A DNA stretch of 64,000 nt from Streptomyces sp. NBC_01591 (GTDB lineage Bacteria; Actinomycetota; Actinomycetes; Streptomycetales; Streptomycetaceae). A program made the position numbers and the translations under genes. Below the pieces are notes generated by a model. It did not search any database and was not told the DNA's origin. It saw nothing but the letters and a program-made list of their open reading frames with translations. Within the stretch, counting starts at the first letter, position 1, and the number at the start of each line of letters is the position of its first letter. The stretch lies in assembly GCF_035918155.1 (NCBI RefSeq), contig NZ_CP109327.1, forward strand, positions 4,774,001 to 4,838,000, in the 5' to 3' direction. Shown here piece by piece: positions 53,603-61,879 of this stretch.

Positions 53603-54175
53603 TCAGCCCAGCTGCCGGTACCGCCCCCGGAAGTACGTCAGCGGCGACCCGTCCCCGCTGGGCAGGGCCGCGCTCAGCACCCGGCCGATCACCAGCGTGT
53701 GGTCGCCCGCCACGACCCGCTGCTCGGTGCGGCACTCCAGCGTGGCCAGTGCTCCTCCGATCAGCGGCGCGGCGGTGACCTCCCCCCGGGTGTAGGGGAT
53801 GTCCTCGAACAGCAGCCGGTCGCTGATCCGGCCCTTCATCGCGAACCGCCCGGCGACGTGCCGCTGGCTCTCGGCGAGCACGGACACCGCCCACAGCGGC
53901 TGCTCCGACAGCAGGTCGTCCATCCGGGAGTCGTTGCGCAGGCTGACCATCACCAGCGGCGGGTCCAGCGACACCGACATGAAGGCGGTCGCCGTCATGC
54001 CGACGTCCTCGCCGCGTCCGTTCTCGTCCAGCGGCGGCTCCTGGGCGGTGATCAGCACGACACCGGCGGCCAGCCGGGCGAGGGCGCCTCGGAACTCATC
54101 GTTGCTCACCCCCTCAGCATGGGGGATGGGCCGGGAACGCGGGGCGGGGGTCTTCGTCTGTGACACATCGGGCAC
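53603..54175 (-). CDS. Flavin reductase-like, FMN-binding protein
   Basis: 190 residues, flavin reductase-like split barrel. FRGALARLAAGVVLITAQEP is the family N-terminus, MTATAFMSVSLDPPLVMVSL the FMN-binding loop (T-A-x-S-x-S-x-x-P), RMDDLLSEQPLWAVSVLAES and the C-terminal LTYFRGRYRQLG complete it. Such enzymes supply reduced flavin to monooxygenases. No monooxygenase is adjacent. A GTG at 54109 (SNDEFRGAL) is an alternative start. Confidence 0.82.
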   Translation of the reverse strand: MPDVSQTKTPAPRSRPIPHAEGVSNDEFRGALARLAAGVVLITAQEPPLDENGRGEDVGMTATAFMSVSLDPPLVMVSLRNDSRMDDLLSEQPLWAVSVLAESQRHVAGRFAMKGRISDRLLFEDIPYTRGEVTAAPLIGGALATLECRTEQRVVAGDHTLVIGRVLSAALPSGDGSPLTYFRGRYRQLG

Positions 54176-54267
54176 GCTAGCCGCGGAACGAGTGACCCCG
54201 CATCGGGCCAGGGGACCAGCCTGGTCCTAGGACCTGTGGTCCGCGACGGGCGCGGCGGCGCTGCGCG

Positions 54268-54315
54268 ACGTACGGATTCGCGTTCAGGAGAACGTACAGA
54301 TTTGCGTTCAAGAAA
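54268..54315 (+). repeat. Tandem 24-bp direct repeat in the flavin reductase-cdgB promoter region
   Basis: ACGTACGGATTCGCGTTCAG followed by GAGA (54268-54291) is repeated as ACGTACAGATTTGCGTTCAA and GAAA (54292-54315), 20 of 24 identical. All four differences are G/A or C/T changes. A 12-bp palindrome GGTCCTAGGACC stands nearby at 54223-54234. Confidence 0.75.
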
Positions 54316-54361
54316 AGGATGGGGCGAATCCGTGAGGCACTCGCGACCCTTCACCATCTGT

Positions 54362-54377
54362 TGTGACTTGAGTCACA
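54362..54377. promoter_or_regulatory. Crp-type site TGTGA-N6-TCACA upstream of cdgB
   Basis: TGTGACTTGAGTCACA matches the CRP consensus TGTGA-N6-TCACA perfectly, and also the Streptomyces Crp form GTG-N6-GNCAC. It lies 127 bases upstream of the cdgB start. Confidence 0.6.
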
Positions 54378-54391
54378 GAGTGCAATATTTG

Positions 54392-54406
54392 TTGACCCTG
54401 TGTACC
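54392..54406 (+). promoter_or_regulatory. BldD-box-like site upstream of cdgB
   Basis: TTGACCCTGTGTACC matches the recalled BldD consensus NTNACNC(A/T)GNGTNAN at all but one conserved position. BldD with bound c-di-GMP is known to control the cdgB gene of S. coelicolor. The site lies 98 bases upstream of the start. Confidence 0.6.
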
Positions 54407-54504
54407 GGCTGCACAGCTCACTGTGATTCAGTTGCCGTGACACTGCAGTAAGTACGTCGATATGAAACCTGGAGTGCTGTCGAGGTCTCGGGGAGTTGCG
54501 AGCA

Positions 54505-56148
54505 ATGGAGGCCGAGTCGGAGCCGTACGTCCGTCTTGCGACGATGCGGCAGCTGCACCAGGCCGTGGCCGATCTCAATACGGCGCGGAGCCTGGCCGAC
54601 ACGCTGCAGACCGTGGCCGACGGAATCGTCACCGGTCTCGGCTACGAGCTGGCCTGTGTGAACCTGGTTCGCCCCGACGGTGATCTCGTCGTCGCCGCCT
54701 TCGCGGGCAACAGCGCGGCGGAAGCCCTGATCACCGGCCGAGTCGGCTCGCGCGCCTCCTGGGAGCGCCGGCTGACGATGGGGCGGGCCTGGGACGAGCT
54801 CCGTTTCATACCGCACACCGACGGCTGGGTCCTCCTCGACGACGACGTACCGCAGTGGCACACCGACGGGCCGGAACCCCGCTTCGAGGACGAGTGGCAC
54901 CCCCAGGACCGCCTCTACGCCCCGATGTACGCGTCCGGCGGCGGTGCCGATCTCCTGGGCGTCATTTCCGTGGACCGCCCACGCGGCGGCCGCCGCCCCG
55001 GCGCCTGGGGCCGCGAGGCCCTCCAGATGTACGCATCACAGGCCGCCATTGCGATCAGCAACGCCCGGCTCAGAGCAAACATGCAGCGGGCGCTGGTCCG
55101 TCTCGAACGGGAGCAGCAGGCGCTGCGGGCCAGCGAGGAGTCCTTCCGCCAGGCCTTCGAGTACGCGCCCAGCGGCATGGCCATCGCCGAGATGGGCGGC
55201 GATCAGCACGGCCGGCTGCTGCGCACCAACGACGCCCTGTGCCGGCTGCTGGGCCGTCCCGCGTCCGTGCTGCGCCGCTACTCCTTCGCCGACCTGGTCC
55301 ACCCCGAGGACATCGGCACCCTGCTGCGCACCTCCGCCGAGGGCGGCCGTGCCGAGCTGCGGCTCGGGCGGCGGGACGGCACCTACCTCTGGGTCTCGCT
55401 GCGCAACTCCGTCGTCGCCGACACCGCGGACGGCCCCCGCTTCCTGCTCACCCACGTCGAGGACATAGAGGAGCGCAAGCGCCACGAGCTGCATCTGGCG
55501 CACCGTGCCTCGCACGACGCGCTCACCGGCCTGCCCAACAGCGCCGAGCTGCGCTCCCGGCTGAGCGCCCGGCTCTGTGAGCGCCCGAACGCGGCGGCCA
55601 CCACCCCGGTGGAGGCGCTGGACGCGGCCTTCGGTGGCGCCGACGATCCGGACGCGCGGACGCACGGCTACGAGGTGGACTCGGCACCCGGCGGCCCGTA
55701 CGACCACCATGTGCATGCCGTCGCACCCGACACCGAGCACGACGACGGGGCGAAGGGGCTCGCGGTCCTCTTCTGCGACCTCGACGGCTTCAAGTCGATC
55801 AACGACCGCTTCGGCCACCACACCGGTGACGCCGTGCTGATCGAGGTCGCCCGTCGGCTCACCACCTGTGTCCGCGACGGCGACACCGTGGCCCGGCTCG
55901 GGGGTGACGAATTCGTCGTCCTCGCCGACGGGCTGGGCGACGCGGACGCCGCGGACCTGGCCGTACGCCTCCGTAACGCCATCATTCCGCCCATCCGGGT
56001 CGACGGCCGGGCGGTGCGCGTGGGGGCGAGTTTCGGCATCGGCTGGGCCGCCTGCGGCATGACCGCCGAAGAGGTGCTGCGCTCCGCCGACCAGCGGATG
56101 TACGTGGAGAAGCGGTCCCGGTCGAAGGTTCACCGCAGGGCCGGCTGA
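54505..56148 (+). CDS. cdgB: Diguanylate cyclase CdgB (GAF-PAS-GGDEF)
   Basis: 547 residues. GAF domain about 25-185, short coiled linker (RANMQRALVRLEREQQALRA), PAS/PAC 205-325 (FRQAFEYAPSGMAIAEMGGD, HVEDIEERKRHELHLAHRAS), GGDEF domain 330-540. The active site is LGGDEF at residues 465-470. The product-inhibition I-site RDGD (457-460) stands exactly five residues before it. A variable insert with PDARTHGYEVD lies within the cyclase domain. It makes c-di-GMP from GTP; in S. coelicolor CdgB affects aerial growth and antibiotic production and is a BldD target. The ATG at 54505 has GGGGAG nine bases upstream. There is no membrane segment. Confidence 0.93.
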   Translation: MEAESEPYVRLATMRQLHQAVADLNTARSLADTLQTVADGIVTGLGYELACVNLVRPDGDLVVAAFAGNSAAEALITGRVGSRASWERRLTMGRAWDELRFIPHTDGWVLLDDDVPQWHTDGPEPRFEDEWHPQDRLYAPMYASGGGADLLGVISVDRPRGGRRPGAWGREALQMYASQAAIAISNARLRANMQRALVRLEREQQALRASEESFRQAFEYAPSGMAIAEMGGDQHGRLLRTNDALCRLLGRPASVLRRYSFADLVHPEDIGTLLRTSAEGGRAELRLGRRDGTYLWVSLRNSVVADTADGPRFLLTHVEDIEERKRHELHLAHRASHDALTGLPNSAELRSRLSARLCERPNAAATTPVEALDAAFGGADDPDARTHGYEVDSAPGGPYDHHVHAVAPDTEHDDGAKGLAVLFCDLDGFKSINDRFGHHTGDAVLIEVARRLTTCVRDGDTVARLGGDEFVVLADGLGDADAADLAVRLRNAIIPPIRVDGRAVRVGASFGIGWAACGMTAEEVLRSADQRMYVEKRSRSKVHRRAG

Positions 56149-56300
56149 CGTTCACCGCGGCGCGGTCCTTGTGCTCCGCCGCGCTTCCGGTAGCTGCGAC
56201 GGCAATTCTTGGGGTGGGCCGTTCGAGGTAGGCTCGGCCGGTCGGCCACGGCTGGCAGCATTCGGCGACGGCTGGCGACATGGTGAGGAGTGACCCAGGG

Positions 56301-57254
56301 ATGACGGCCGGGAACAACGGCGCAAACACGCCCGAGGACGACGATCCGTTCGGCTACCTCTACGAGGACGGTCAGGCAGCGGGCGCCCAGCCGCCGCGGC
56401 AGGGCGGCTACGGCTACCCGCCGGCGGCACCGCAGCCCGGTGTGCCCCGGACCTCGTACAACCAGGTGCGCACCGTCGGCGAGCGCCAGTACGGCCAGCA
56501 GGTGCCGCAGCAGCAGGCGTACGGCCAGCCGAACGCGCAGTACGCCGCCCCGGAGACGTACCCCGGCGCCGCCACCGCGCAGGTCCCGCAGCATCAGGGC
56601 GGCCGCGGCCGTCCCGGCGGCCCCGACAGGGGCGGCCCGAACACCAAGGGCCTGCTGATCGGTGCGGTCGCGGTGGTCCTGGTCGTACTCATCGGCATCG
56701 GCGCCGCGCTGATCACGGGCGACCCGGACAAGGACAAGAAGAAGGACGAGGCCACCTCCTCCGCCGGTCCCGGCGGCCAGGTCGAGGAGTCCCCGAAGCC
56801 CCAGCAGTCCCCCAGCTCCGAGGCCCCGGCCGAGCTGCCCAAGCAGGACGCGGCGACGCTGAAGCTGGGCGGCACGGCCCAGCTGGACAACACGACCAAG
56901 GGCGCGGAAGGCCCGAACGGCTCATACGTCACGGGCTTCAACGCGGTTGGGTCATCCGTGACGTGGAAGGCAGCGATGAAGGAGAAAGGCAAGTACCGCT
57001 TGACGGTGCGCTATGCGATTCCCGCCAAGGACGCTAATGCGACGCTGACGGTGAACGGGAAGCCTAATTCGCAGCCCATCGGCCTCAAGAACTTCATCCA
57101 CTCGTCCGACTCGAACTGGGAAAAGAACTGGCAGACCACCTGGGCGCCGGTCGACCTGATCAAGGGTGAGAACGAGGTCAGCATCTCGTGCCAGGAAGGG
57201 AATCAGTGCGACGTGATCCTGGATTGGCTGCAAGTCACCCCTGCGAAGGGTTAG
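56301..57254 (+). CDS. Membrane-anchored protein with CBM35/CBM6-like carbohydrate-binding domain
   Basis: 317 residues. Cytoplasmic part rich in Gln, Pro, Gly and Tyr (residues 1-115, QQVPQQQAYGQPNAQYAAPE), one membrane segment at about 117-138 (LLIGAVAVVLVVLIGIGAAL), a charged Pro/Ser linker, then an extracellular beta-sandwich (about 195-317): LKLGGTAQLDNTTKGAEGPN, SVTWKAAMKEKGKYRLTVRY, VSISCQEGNQCDVILDWLQV. The last segment with paired Cys and D-W-L is typical of CBM35/CBM6 modules. No catalytic domain. It follows cdgB by 152 bases and could be a surface sensor or wall-linked lectin. Confidence 0.75.
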   Translation: MTAGNNGANTPEDDDPFGYLYEDGQAAGAQPPRQGGYGYPPAAPQPGVPRTSYNQVRTVGERQYGQQVPQQQAYGQPNAQYAAPETYPGAATAQVPQHQGGRGRPGGPDRGGPNTKGLLIGAVAVVLVVLIGIGAALITGDPDKDKKKDEATSSAGPGGQVEESPKPQQSPSSEAPAELPKQDAATLKLGGTAQLDNTTKGAEGPNGSYVTGFNAVGSSVTWKAAMKEKGKYRLTVRYAIPAKDANATLTVNGKPNSQPIGLKNFIHSSDSNWEKNWQTTWAPVDLIKGENEVSISCQEGNQCDVILDWLQVTPAKG

Positions 57255-57279
57255 CCCATTGAGGGCGAACGCTTTGCGG

Positions 57280-57308
57280 CCTCTCCCGGCGCCCGAACCC
57301 GGGAGAGG
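57280..57308 (+). terminator. Terminator behind the CBM protein gene
   Basis: CCTCTCCCGG and CCGGGAGAGG form a ten-pair stem with a nine-base loop, 25 bases after the stop codon. Confidence 0.75.
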
Positions 57309-57322
57309 TCGCGTGAGCACCC

Positions 57323-57423
57323 TCACCTAGGCCGGGTCGGGTCGAGCTGCGCGGCGAAAAAGCCGAGGCCGTCCGCAGGACCTCGCTCGCCCGGCGCAGT
57401 TCCCGCACCTCGCGCCTGGCCAC
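57323..57423 (-). pseudogene. IS3-family orfA remnant (C-terminal leucine-zipper end)
   Basis: On the minus strand from 57423: ARREVRELRRASEVLRTASA, then FFAAQLDPTRPR and stop, if one T is added in the T5 run at 57356-57360. This is the hallmark end of IS3/IS1372-type OrfA (RELRRANEILKTASAFFAAE-like). Only about 33 codons remain, with no orfB. It is frameshifted and dead. An AT-rich patch (57427-57446) borders it. The remaining part of the 375-base gap holds two hairpins. Confidence 0.65.
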
Positions 57424-57483
57424 GGCTTTTCATATCTTATTTTCAGGATGTGCTTGATGCGCTGCTTGGTTGGCGCTCTGAAG

Positions 57484-57511
57484 CCGAGGACCGGGTGCAC
57501 CCGGTCCTCGG
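57484..57511. repeat. 28-bp perfect palindrome, possible terminator
   Basis: CCGAGGACCGGG-TGCA-CCCGGTCCTCGG is fully self-complementary. It lies between the IS3 remnant and the aldolase gene. A second structure, GGCGCGC/GCGCGCC at 57603-57626, stands directly behind the aldolase stop codon and is the likelier terminator of that gene. Confidence 0.6.
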
Positions 57512-57629
57512 TCCGGGATCGGGACACTGAACCCGGAAGGCACTCAGCTGTTCAAGACCGTCCGACCTCGCGGCGAGCCAGGATGAGAAAACTCCGTTGC
57601 TCGGCGCGCGCGACGCGCTGCGCGCCTGG

Positions 57630-58481
57630 TCAGCCCATCAGCGCGAGGAACCCCGCCACCGTCGCGGCCATCGCCTCGCGCCCGGGGGCGAGGTACTTCC
57701 GCGGGTCCACGCCCGTGGTGTTCTCGGCCAGATAGGCCCGCACCGCGCCGGTGAACGCGGTGTTCAGCGCCGTGCCCACGTTGATCTTGACCATGCCGGA
57801 GGAGGCCACGGCCCGGCGGATCTCGTCGTCCGGGACGCCGCTGGAGCCATGCAGCACCAGCGGGACCGGGACGGCCTCGCGGAGCCGGCCGATCAGCTCG
57901 TGGTCCAGGGCGGCGGTGCGCTCGGTCATCGCGTGCGAGGAGCCGACGGCGACGGCCAGCGCGTCCACCCCGGTGTCGCGGACGTACGCGGCGGCCTCGG
58001 CCGGGTCCGTGCGGACACCGGGGGCGTGGGCGTCGAGCGGGGCCTCGCCCTCCTTGCCGCCGACCTTGCCGAGCTCGGCCTCGATCCAGATGCCGCGCTC
58101 ACGGCCCCAGGCCACCGCCTCGGCCGTGGCCCGCACGTTCTCCTCGTACGACAGCTTGGACGCGTCGAACATGACGGAGCCGAAGCCCTCGGTGTGCGCC
58201 TGGTGGAGCAGCTCCACGGACTCGACGTGGTCGAGGTGGAGGGCGAGCGGGGCACTGGACGCGCGGGCGACGGCGGCGGCCGCGGCGGCGATCGCGGAGA
58301 GCCGTCCGCCGTGGAACTTCACGGCGTTCTCGGAGATCTGGAGGATGGCGGGGGCTCCGGCGCGCTCCGCGCCGGCCGCGATGGCCTCCGCGTGCTCCAG
58401 CGTGATGACATTGAAGGCGGCGATCCCGCGTCCCTCGGCCTGGGCGGCGGAGACGAGTTCACCGGTGCTGACGAGCGGCAT
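57630..58481 (-). CDS. Class II ketose-bisphosphate aldolase (GatY/KbaY/Fba type)
   Basis: 283 residues. Zinc-dependent aldolase that splits fructose- or tagatose-1,6-bisphosphate. Catalytic Asp and zinc His in LALHLDHVESVELLHQAHTE, substrate and metal sites in VAVGSSHAMTERTAALDHEL and LVLHGSSGVPDDEI, and the phosphate loop in GMVKINVGTALNTAF. The size and the GVP-DDEI form resemble tagatose-type aldolases (GatY/AgaY) more than housekeeping Fba of Streptomyces, which is longer. Last gene of a minus-strand pair with the PfkB kinase (59 bases between). Confidence 0.85.
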   Translation of the reverse strand: MPLVSTGELVSAAQAEGRGIAAFNVITLEHAEAIAAGAERAGAPAILQISENAVKFHGGRLSAIAAAAAAVARASSAPLALHLDHVESVELLHQAHTEGFGSVMFDASKLSYEENVRATAEAVAWGRERGIWIEAELGKVGGKEGEAPLDAHAPGVRTDPAEAAAYVRDTGVDALAVAVGSSHAMTERTAALDHELIGRLREAVPVPLVLHGSSGVPDDEIRRAVASSGMVKINVGTALNTAFTGAVRAYLAENTTGVDPRKYLAPGREAMAATVAGFLALMG

Positions 58482-58540
58482 GCTGACCTCTTGCTACTTC
58501 TTTCGGACCGGCGGACGGGCCGGTCCGGGACGGGCGCGGC

Positions 58541-59503
58541 CTATCGGGCCGCCGGTGCGTGTTCCTCGATGCCGACGCGCGACAGCAGCTCCTCGTACGC
58601 CGCGCGGTCGAAATCACCGGCTGTCGGGGAGAGCACGGTCGCCGTCGACAGTGCCACCGCCCGCCGTAGCCGGTTCGGCCAGCTCAGCCCCTCGACGAGG
58701 CCGGACAGCAGCCCGGCCACCGCGGAGTCGCCCGCGCCGGTCGGATTGCCCAGGACCTTGGCGGGCGGCGCTGCCTGCCAGCTGCCTTCGGGGGTGACCG
58801 CCAGCATGCCGTTCGGGCCCAGCGAGGCGATGACCCCGCGCGCGCCGCGGCGGCGGGCGTCGCGGGTGGCGCGCATCGGTTCGCGGGAGCCGGTGAGCTG
58901 GGCGAGCTCGTCGGCGTTCGGCTTGATCAGGTCGGGGCGGGCGGCGATGCCGCGGCGGAGCGGTTCGCCGCTGGTGTCCAGGAGCACGGGGACACCGGCG
59001 GCGCGGGCCGGGCGGACCAGTTCGGCGTAGGCGCCGACGTGGATGCCGGGCGGCAGGCTGCCGCAGAGCGCGACGGCGTCGGCCCCGGTGAGGAGCTCCT
59101 CGTACCGGCCGAGGAGGGCGGTCCACTCGTCGGCGGTGACGAGCGGTCCGGGTTCGTTGAGCTGGGTGGTGTCGCCGGTGGCCCGGTCGACGACGGCTAT
59201 GGTGCGGCGGGTGTTCCCGGCGACGGTGACGAGAGCATCGGTGATCGGTGCGGGGGCGTTCGGCGAGGTGGCGTCCGTGGGCAGGCCGGCCAGCAGCTCG
59301 CGGAGCACGGCTCCGGTGGAGCCTCCGGTGAAGCCGGTGACCACCGTTTCGTGGCCGAGCGCGGAGAGCACCCGGGCCACGTTGAGTCCCTTGCCGCCGG
59401 GGCGCTCGGACATGTCGCTGACGCGGTGGCTGGCGTGCGGGACGAGTTCCGGGACGCCGTACGTCAGGTCGAGTGCCGTATTCAGTGTGACCGTGAGGAT
59501 CAC
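58541..59503 (-). CDS. PfkB-family kinase, 1-phosphofructokinase/tagatose-6-phosphate kinase type
   Basis: 320 residues. Family signature 1 is ERPGGKGLNVARVLSALGHE and signature 2 GNPTGAGDSAVAGLLSGLVE with catalytic Asp and anion hole. The start MILTVTLNTALDLTYGVPEL is typical of the FruK/LacC branch, which phosphorylates a hexose phosphate at C1 or C6. Coupled with the class II aldolase, it can make and cleave a ketohexose bisphosphate. Its promoter lies in the 170 bases behind nagA. Confidence 0.85.
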   Translation of the reverse strand: MILTVTLNTALDLTYGVPELVPHASHRVSDMSERPGGKGLNVARVLSALGHETVVTGFTGGSTGAVLRELLAGLPTDATSPNAPAPITDALVTVAGNTRRTIAVVDRATGDTTQLNEPGPLVTADEWTALLGRYEELLTGADAVALCGSLPPGIHVGAYAELVRPARAAGVPVLLDTSGEPLRRGIAARPDLIKPNADELAQLTGSREPMRATRDARRRGARGVIASLGPNGMLAVTPEGSWQAAPPAKVLGNPTGAGDSAVAGLLSGLVEGLSWPNRLRRAVALSTATVLSPTAGDFDRAAYEELLSRVGIEEHAPAAR

Positions 59504-59673
59504 CGCGGCCGCTCCCTCGATCCCTGCTCCGAAGCGCGAGACCGTGGACGGAATGCGCTTTCTCTGGCTGTTCTCCAGGCGATCATGCCAAAGAGGTGAC
59601 GGTCGGCCCAGACCTCCGGACCAACCGCCGTCTCTTCGTTACGAATTCGACTCACCGTCAATAACGGGGCAGA

Positions 59674-60828
59674 TCAGCCGACCTGGAGCTCTTTGATCCA
59701 TTCGCCCTTGCGCATGACGCCCTTGAGCCCGAAGTCCTCGTCCAGGACCACCAGGTCCGCGTCCTTGCCCGGTTCCAGCGAGCCGACCTTGTCGTACACG
59801 CCGAGCAGCCGGGCCGGGTTGGCGGAGATGGACTGCACGACGTCGCCGACCGGGATCCGGTCGATGGTCACGGCCCGGTGGAACGCGGTGTCCAGGGTGA
59901 GCGTGGAGCCCGCGATCGAGTCGCCCTCGACCAGCCGCGCGACGCCGTCCTTGACCTCGACCGCGAGCGGGCCGAGCTGGTACAGGCCGTCGCCGAAGCC
60001 GGCCGCGTCCATGGCGTCGGTGATCAGCGCGACGCGGTGGGCGCCCGCGTGGTGGTAGGCCAGCTCCAGGGCCGCGGGGTGCAGATGCGTGCCGTCGTTG
60101 ATCAGCTCGACGGTGATCCGCTCGTCCTCCAGCAGCGCCGCGATCGGGCCGGGCTCGCGGTGGGCGAGCGGCGGCATCGCGTTGAAGAGGTGGGTGGCGA
60201 CGGTGGCGCCCGCGTCGATCGCCTCGACGGTCTGCTCGTACGTGGCGTCGGTGTGCCCGATCGCGGCGATGACGCCGTGCTCGGCGAGCAGCCGCACCGA
60301 GTCGATGCCGCCCGGCAGTTCGGTGGCGAGCGTGAACATCTTCGCGGTGCCGCGCGCCGCGTCCATCAACTTGCGGACCTCGGCCGGGTCCGGGTGGCGC
60401 AGCAGGTCCTCGCTGTGCGCGCCCTTGCGGCACGGCGAGATGAACGGCCCCTCGAAGTGGATACCGGCCAGGTCGCCCTGCTCCACCAGCTCGGACAGGA
60501 CGCCGGCCCGGTGGGCGAGGAAGTCCATCTCGCCGGTGACCGTGGAGGCGACCAGCGTGGTGGTGCCGTGCTCGCGGTGGGTGCGGATGCCGGTGAGGAC
60601 CTCGTCCAGGGTGCCGGAGGTGAAGGACGCGCCGCCGCCGCCGTGGTTGTGCATGTCGACGAAGCCGGGGACCACCCAGTGGCCGCTCAGGTCTACGGTC
60701 GGTGCGCCCTCCGCCGTGGAACCGGCGATCCGGGTGCCCTCGACGATCACCCGGCCGTTCTCGACCGTCCCGGTGGGAAGCACCACCCGGGCACCTGCGA
60801 GAACTGTGCTGTCTGCGCGTCCGGCCAT
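59674..60828 (-). CDS. nagA: N-acetylglucosamine-6-phosphate deacetylase
   Basis: 384 residues, amidohydrolase fold. Removes acetate from GlcNAc-6-P (or GalNAc-6-P). Metal and substrate residues: VPGFVDMHNHGGGGASF, GIHFEGPFISPCRKGAH (Glu ligand), IAAIGHTDATYEQTVEA (His), ATHLFNAMPPLAHREPG (His), and the catalytic Asp in ALITDAMDAAGFGDGLY. The ATG overlaps the stop of nagK by one base, so the genes are coupled. Under control of the dre site upstream of nagK. Confidence 0.93.
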   Translation of the reverse strand: MAGRADSTVLAGARVVLPTGTVENGRVIVEGTRIAGSTAEGAPTVDLSGHWVVPGFVDMHNHGGGGASFTSGTLDEVLTGIRTHREHGTTTLVASTVTGEMDFLAHRAGVLSELVEQGDLAGIHFEGPFISPCRKGAHSEDLLRHPDPAEVRKLMDAARGTAKMFTLATELPGGIDSVRLLAEHGVIAAIGHTDATYEQTVEAIDAGATVATHLFNAMPPLAHREPGPIAALLEDERITVELINDGTHLHPAALELAYHHAGAHRVALITDAMDAAGFGDGLYQLGPLAVEVKDGVARLVEGDSIAGSTLTLDTAFHRAVTIDRIPVGDVVQSISANPARLLGVYDKVGSLEPGKDADLVVLDEDFGLKGVMRKGEWIKELQVG

Positions 60829-61760
60829 CAGGCGGATACCTCCGTGGAGAGAAGATCCCAGGCGAGCAGCCCTGCGCCCAGGCATCCGGCGGTGTCCCCG
60901 AGGGCCGCCGGGACGATGTGGGGCAGCTTCTGGAACGTGACGCGTTCCTCGACGGCCGCACGGAGTGGTGTGAACAAGGTTTCCCCGGCCTCGGCGAGAC
61001 CGCCACCGATGATGAGCGCGCGCGGGTTGAGCAACGTCAGCGCGGTGACCAGCCCGGCGGCGAGCGCGTCCACCGCGTTCCGCCAGACCTCCACCGCTGC
61101 CGGGTCGCCGGACTCGACGGCCTTCGCGCAGTCCGCGGCGTCCGCCTCGGGGTCGCCGGAGGCGGCGGCCCAGGCGCGGCTGACGGCGGACGCGGACGCC
61201 AGGGTCTCCAGACAGCCGCGCTGTCCGCAGCTGCAGTCGGGCCCGTCCGGCCGGACCACGATGTGGCCGATCTCGCCCGCGTACCCGTGCGCGCCCGCCT
61301 CGATCGTGCCCGCGATGCCGATGGCCCCGGCGATGCCAGTGCCCAGCGGCACGAAGAGGAAGCGGTCGGCGCCCTTGCCCGCGCCGATCCGGCCCTCGGC
61401 GAGCCCGCCGGTGCGCACATCGTGGCCGAGCGCGACGGGAACGCCGCCGAGCCGCTCGCCGAGCAGTTGCCGCATGGGTACGTCGCGCCAGCCCAGGTTC
61501 GCGGCGTAGACCGCGATCCCGTTCTCGGCGTCGACGAGGCCGGGCACGGCGACACCGGCCGCGAGGGCGCTCTCGCCGAGGTGCTCCTCGCCGTACGCCC
61601 GCAGATCGGCGGCGAAGCCGAGGATCGACTCCACGACGGCTTCGGGGCCGCGCTCTCTGCCGGTCGCCCGCCGTGCCTCGTACAGCAGGGCGCCGTCGGC
61701 CCCGACCAGTGCGGCCTTCATTCCGGTGCCGCCCACATCGAGGGCGATGACGTGTTTCAC
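60828..61760 (-). CDS. nagK: ROK-family sugar kinase, N-acetylglucosamine kinase
   Basis: 310 residues from a GTG at 61760. ATP site DVGGTGMKAALVGADG (residues 7-22), ROK signature with catalytic Asp in ALGHDVRTGGLAEGRIGAG, VPLGTGIAGAIGIAGT, sugar-binding EIGHIVVRPDGPDCSCGQRG, and zinc Cys motif CSCGQRGCLE. It phosphorylates an amino sugar at C6. The dre site lies 28 bases upstream. A TTG nine codons further up is an alternative start, but the conserved protein begins at the GTG. Coupled to nagA. In S. coelicolor the nagKA operon is a known DasR target. Confidence 0.88.
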   Translation of the reverse strand: MKHVIALDVGGTGMKAALVGADGALLYEARRATGRERGPEAVVESILGFAADLRAYGEEHLGESALAAGVAVPGLVDAENGIAVYAANLGWRDVPMRQLLGERLGGVPVALGHDVRTGGLAEGRIGAGKGADRFLFVPLGTGIAGAIGIAGTIEAGAHGYAGEIGHIVVRPDGPDCSCGQRGCLETLASASAVSRAWAAASGDPEADAADCAKAVESGDPAAVEVWRNAVDALAAGLVTALTLLNPRALIIGGGLAEAGETLFTPLRAAVEERVTFQKLPHIVPAALGDTAGCLGAGLLAWDLLSTEVSA

Positions 61761-61787
61761 GGGAAACAGTTTCGCCCGAGGAGGCAA

Positions 61788-61803
61788 AAAGGTCTAGTCC
61801 ACT
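61788..61803 (-). promoter_or_regulatory. dre site (DasR operator) before nagKA
   Basis: On the minus strand AGTGGACTAGACCTTT, against the recalled dre consensus AGTGGTCTAGACCACT: 12 of 16 positions match, with AGTGG and CTAGACC intact. Distance to the nagK GTG is 28 bases, where a repressor would block transcription. Confidence 0.75.
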
Positions 61804-61879
61804 ATCCCGGTTTGTTGCGGATGCATACAAAATCGCGACCACGACTTCGCGGCACCGGAACCGGGCCGTCCGGGACAGC

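Noticed and set aside
57330..57530. Functional insertion sequence
   Set aside because: Only the end of orfA with a frameshift is present; no orfB or terminal repeats were found.
59674..61842. Single long open frame joining nagA to sequence opposite nagK
   Set aside because: The part upstream of 60828 is the shadow of nagK in another frame; nagA starts at its own ATG.
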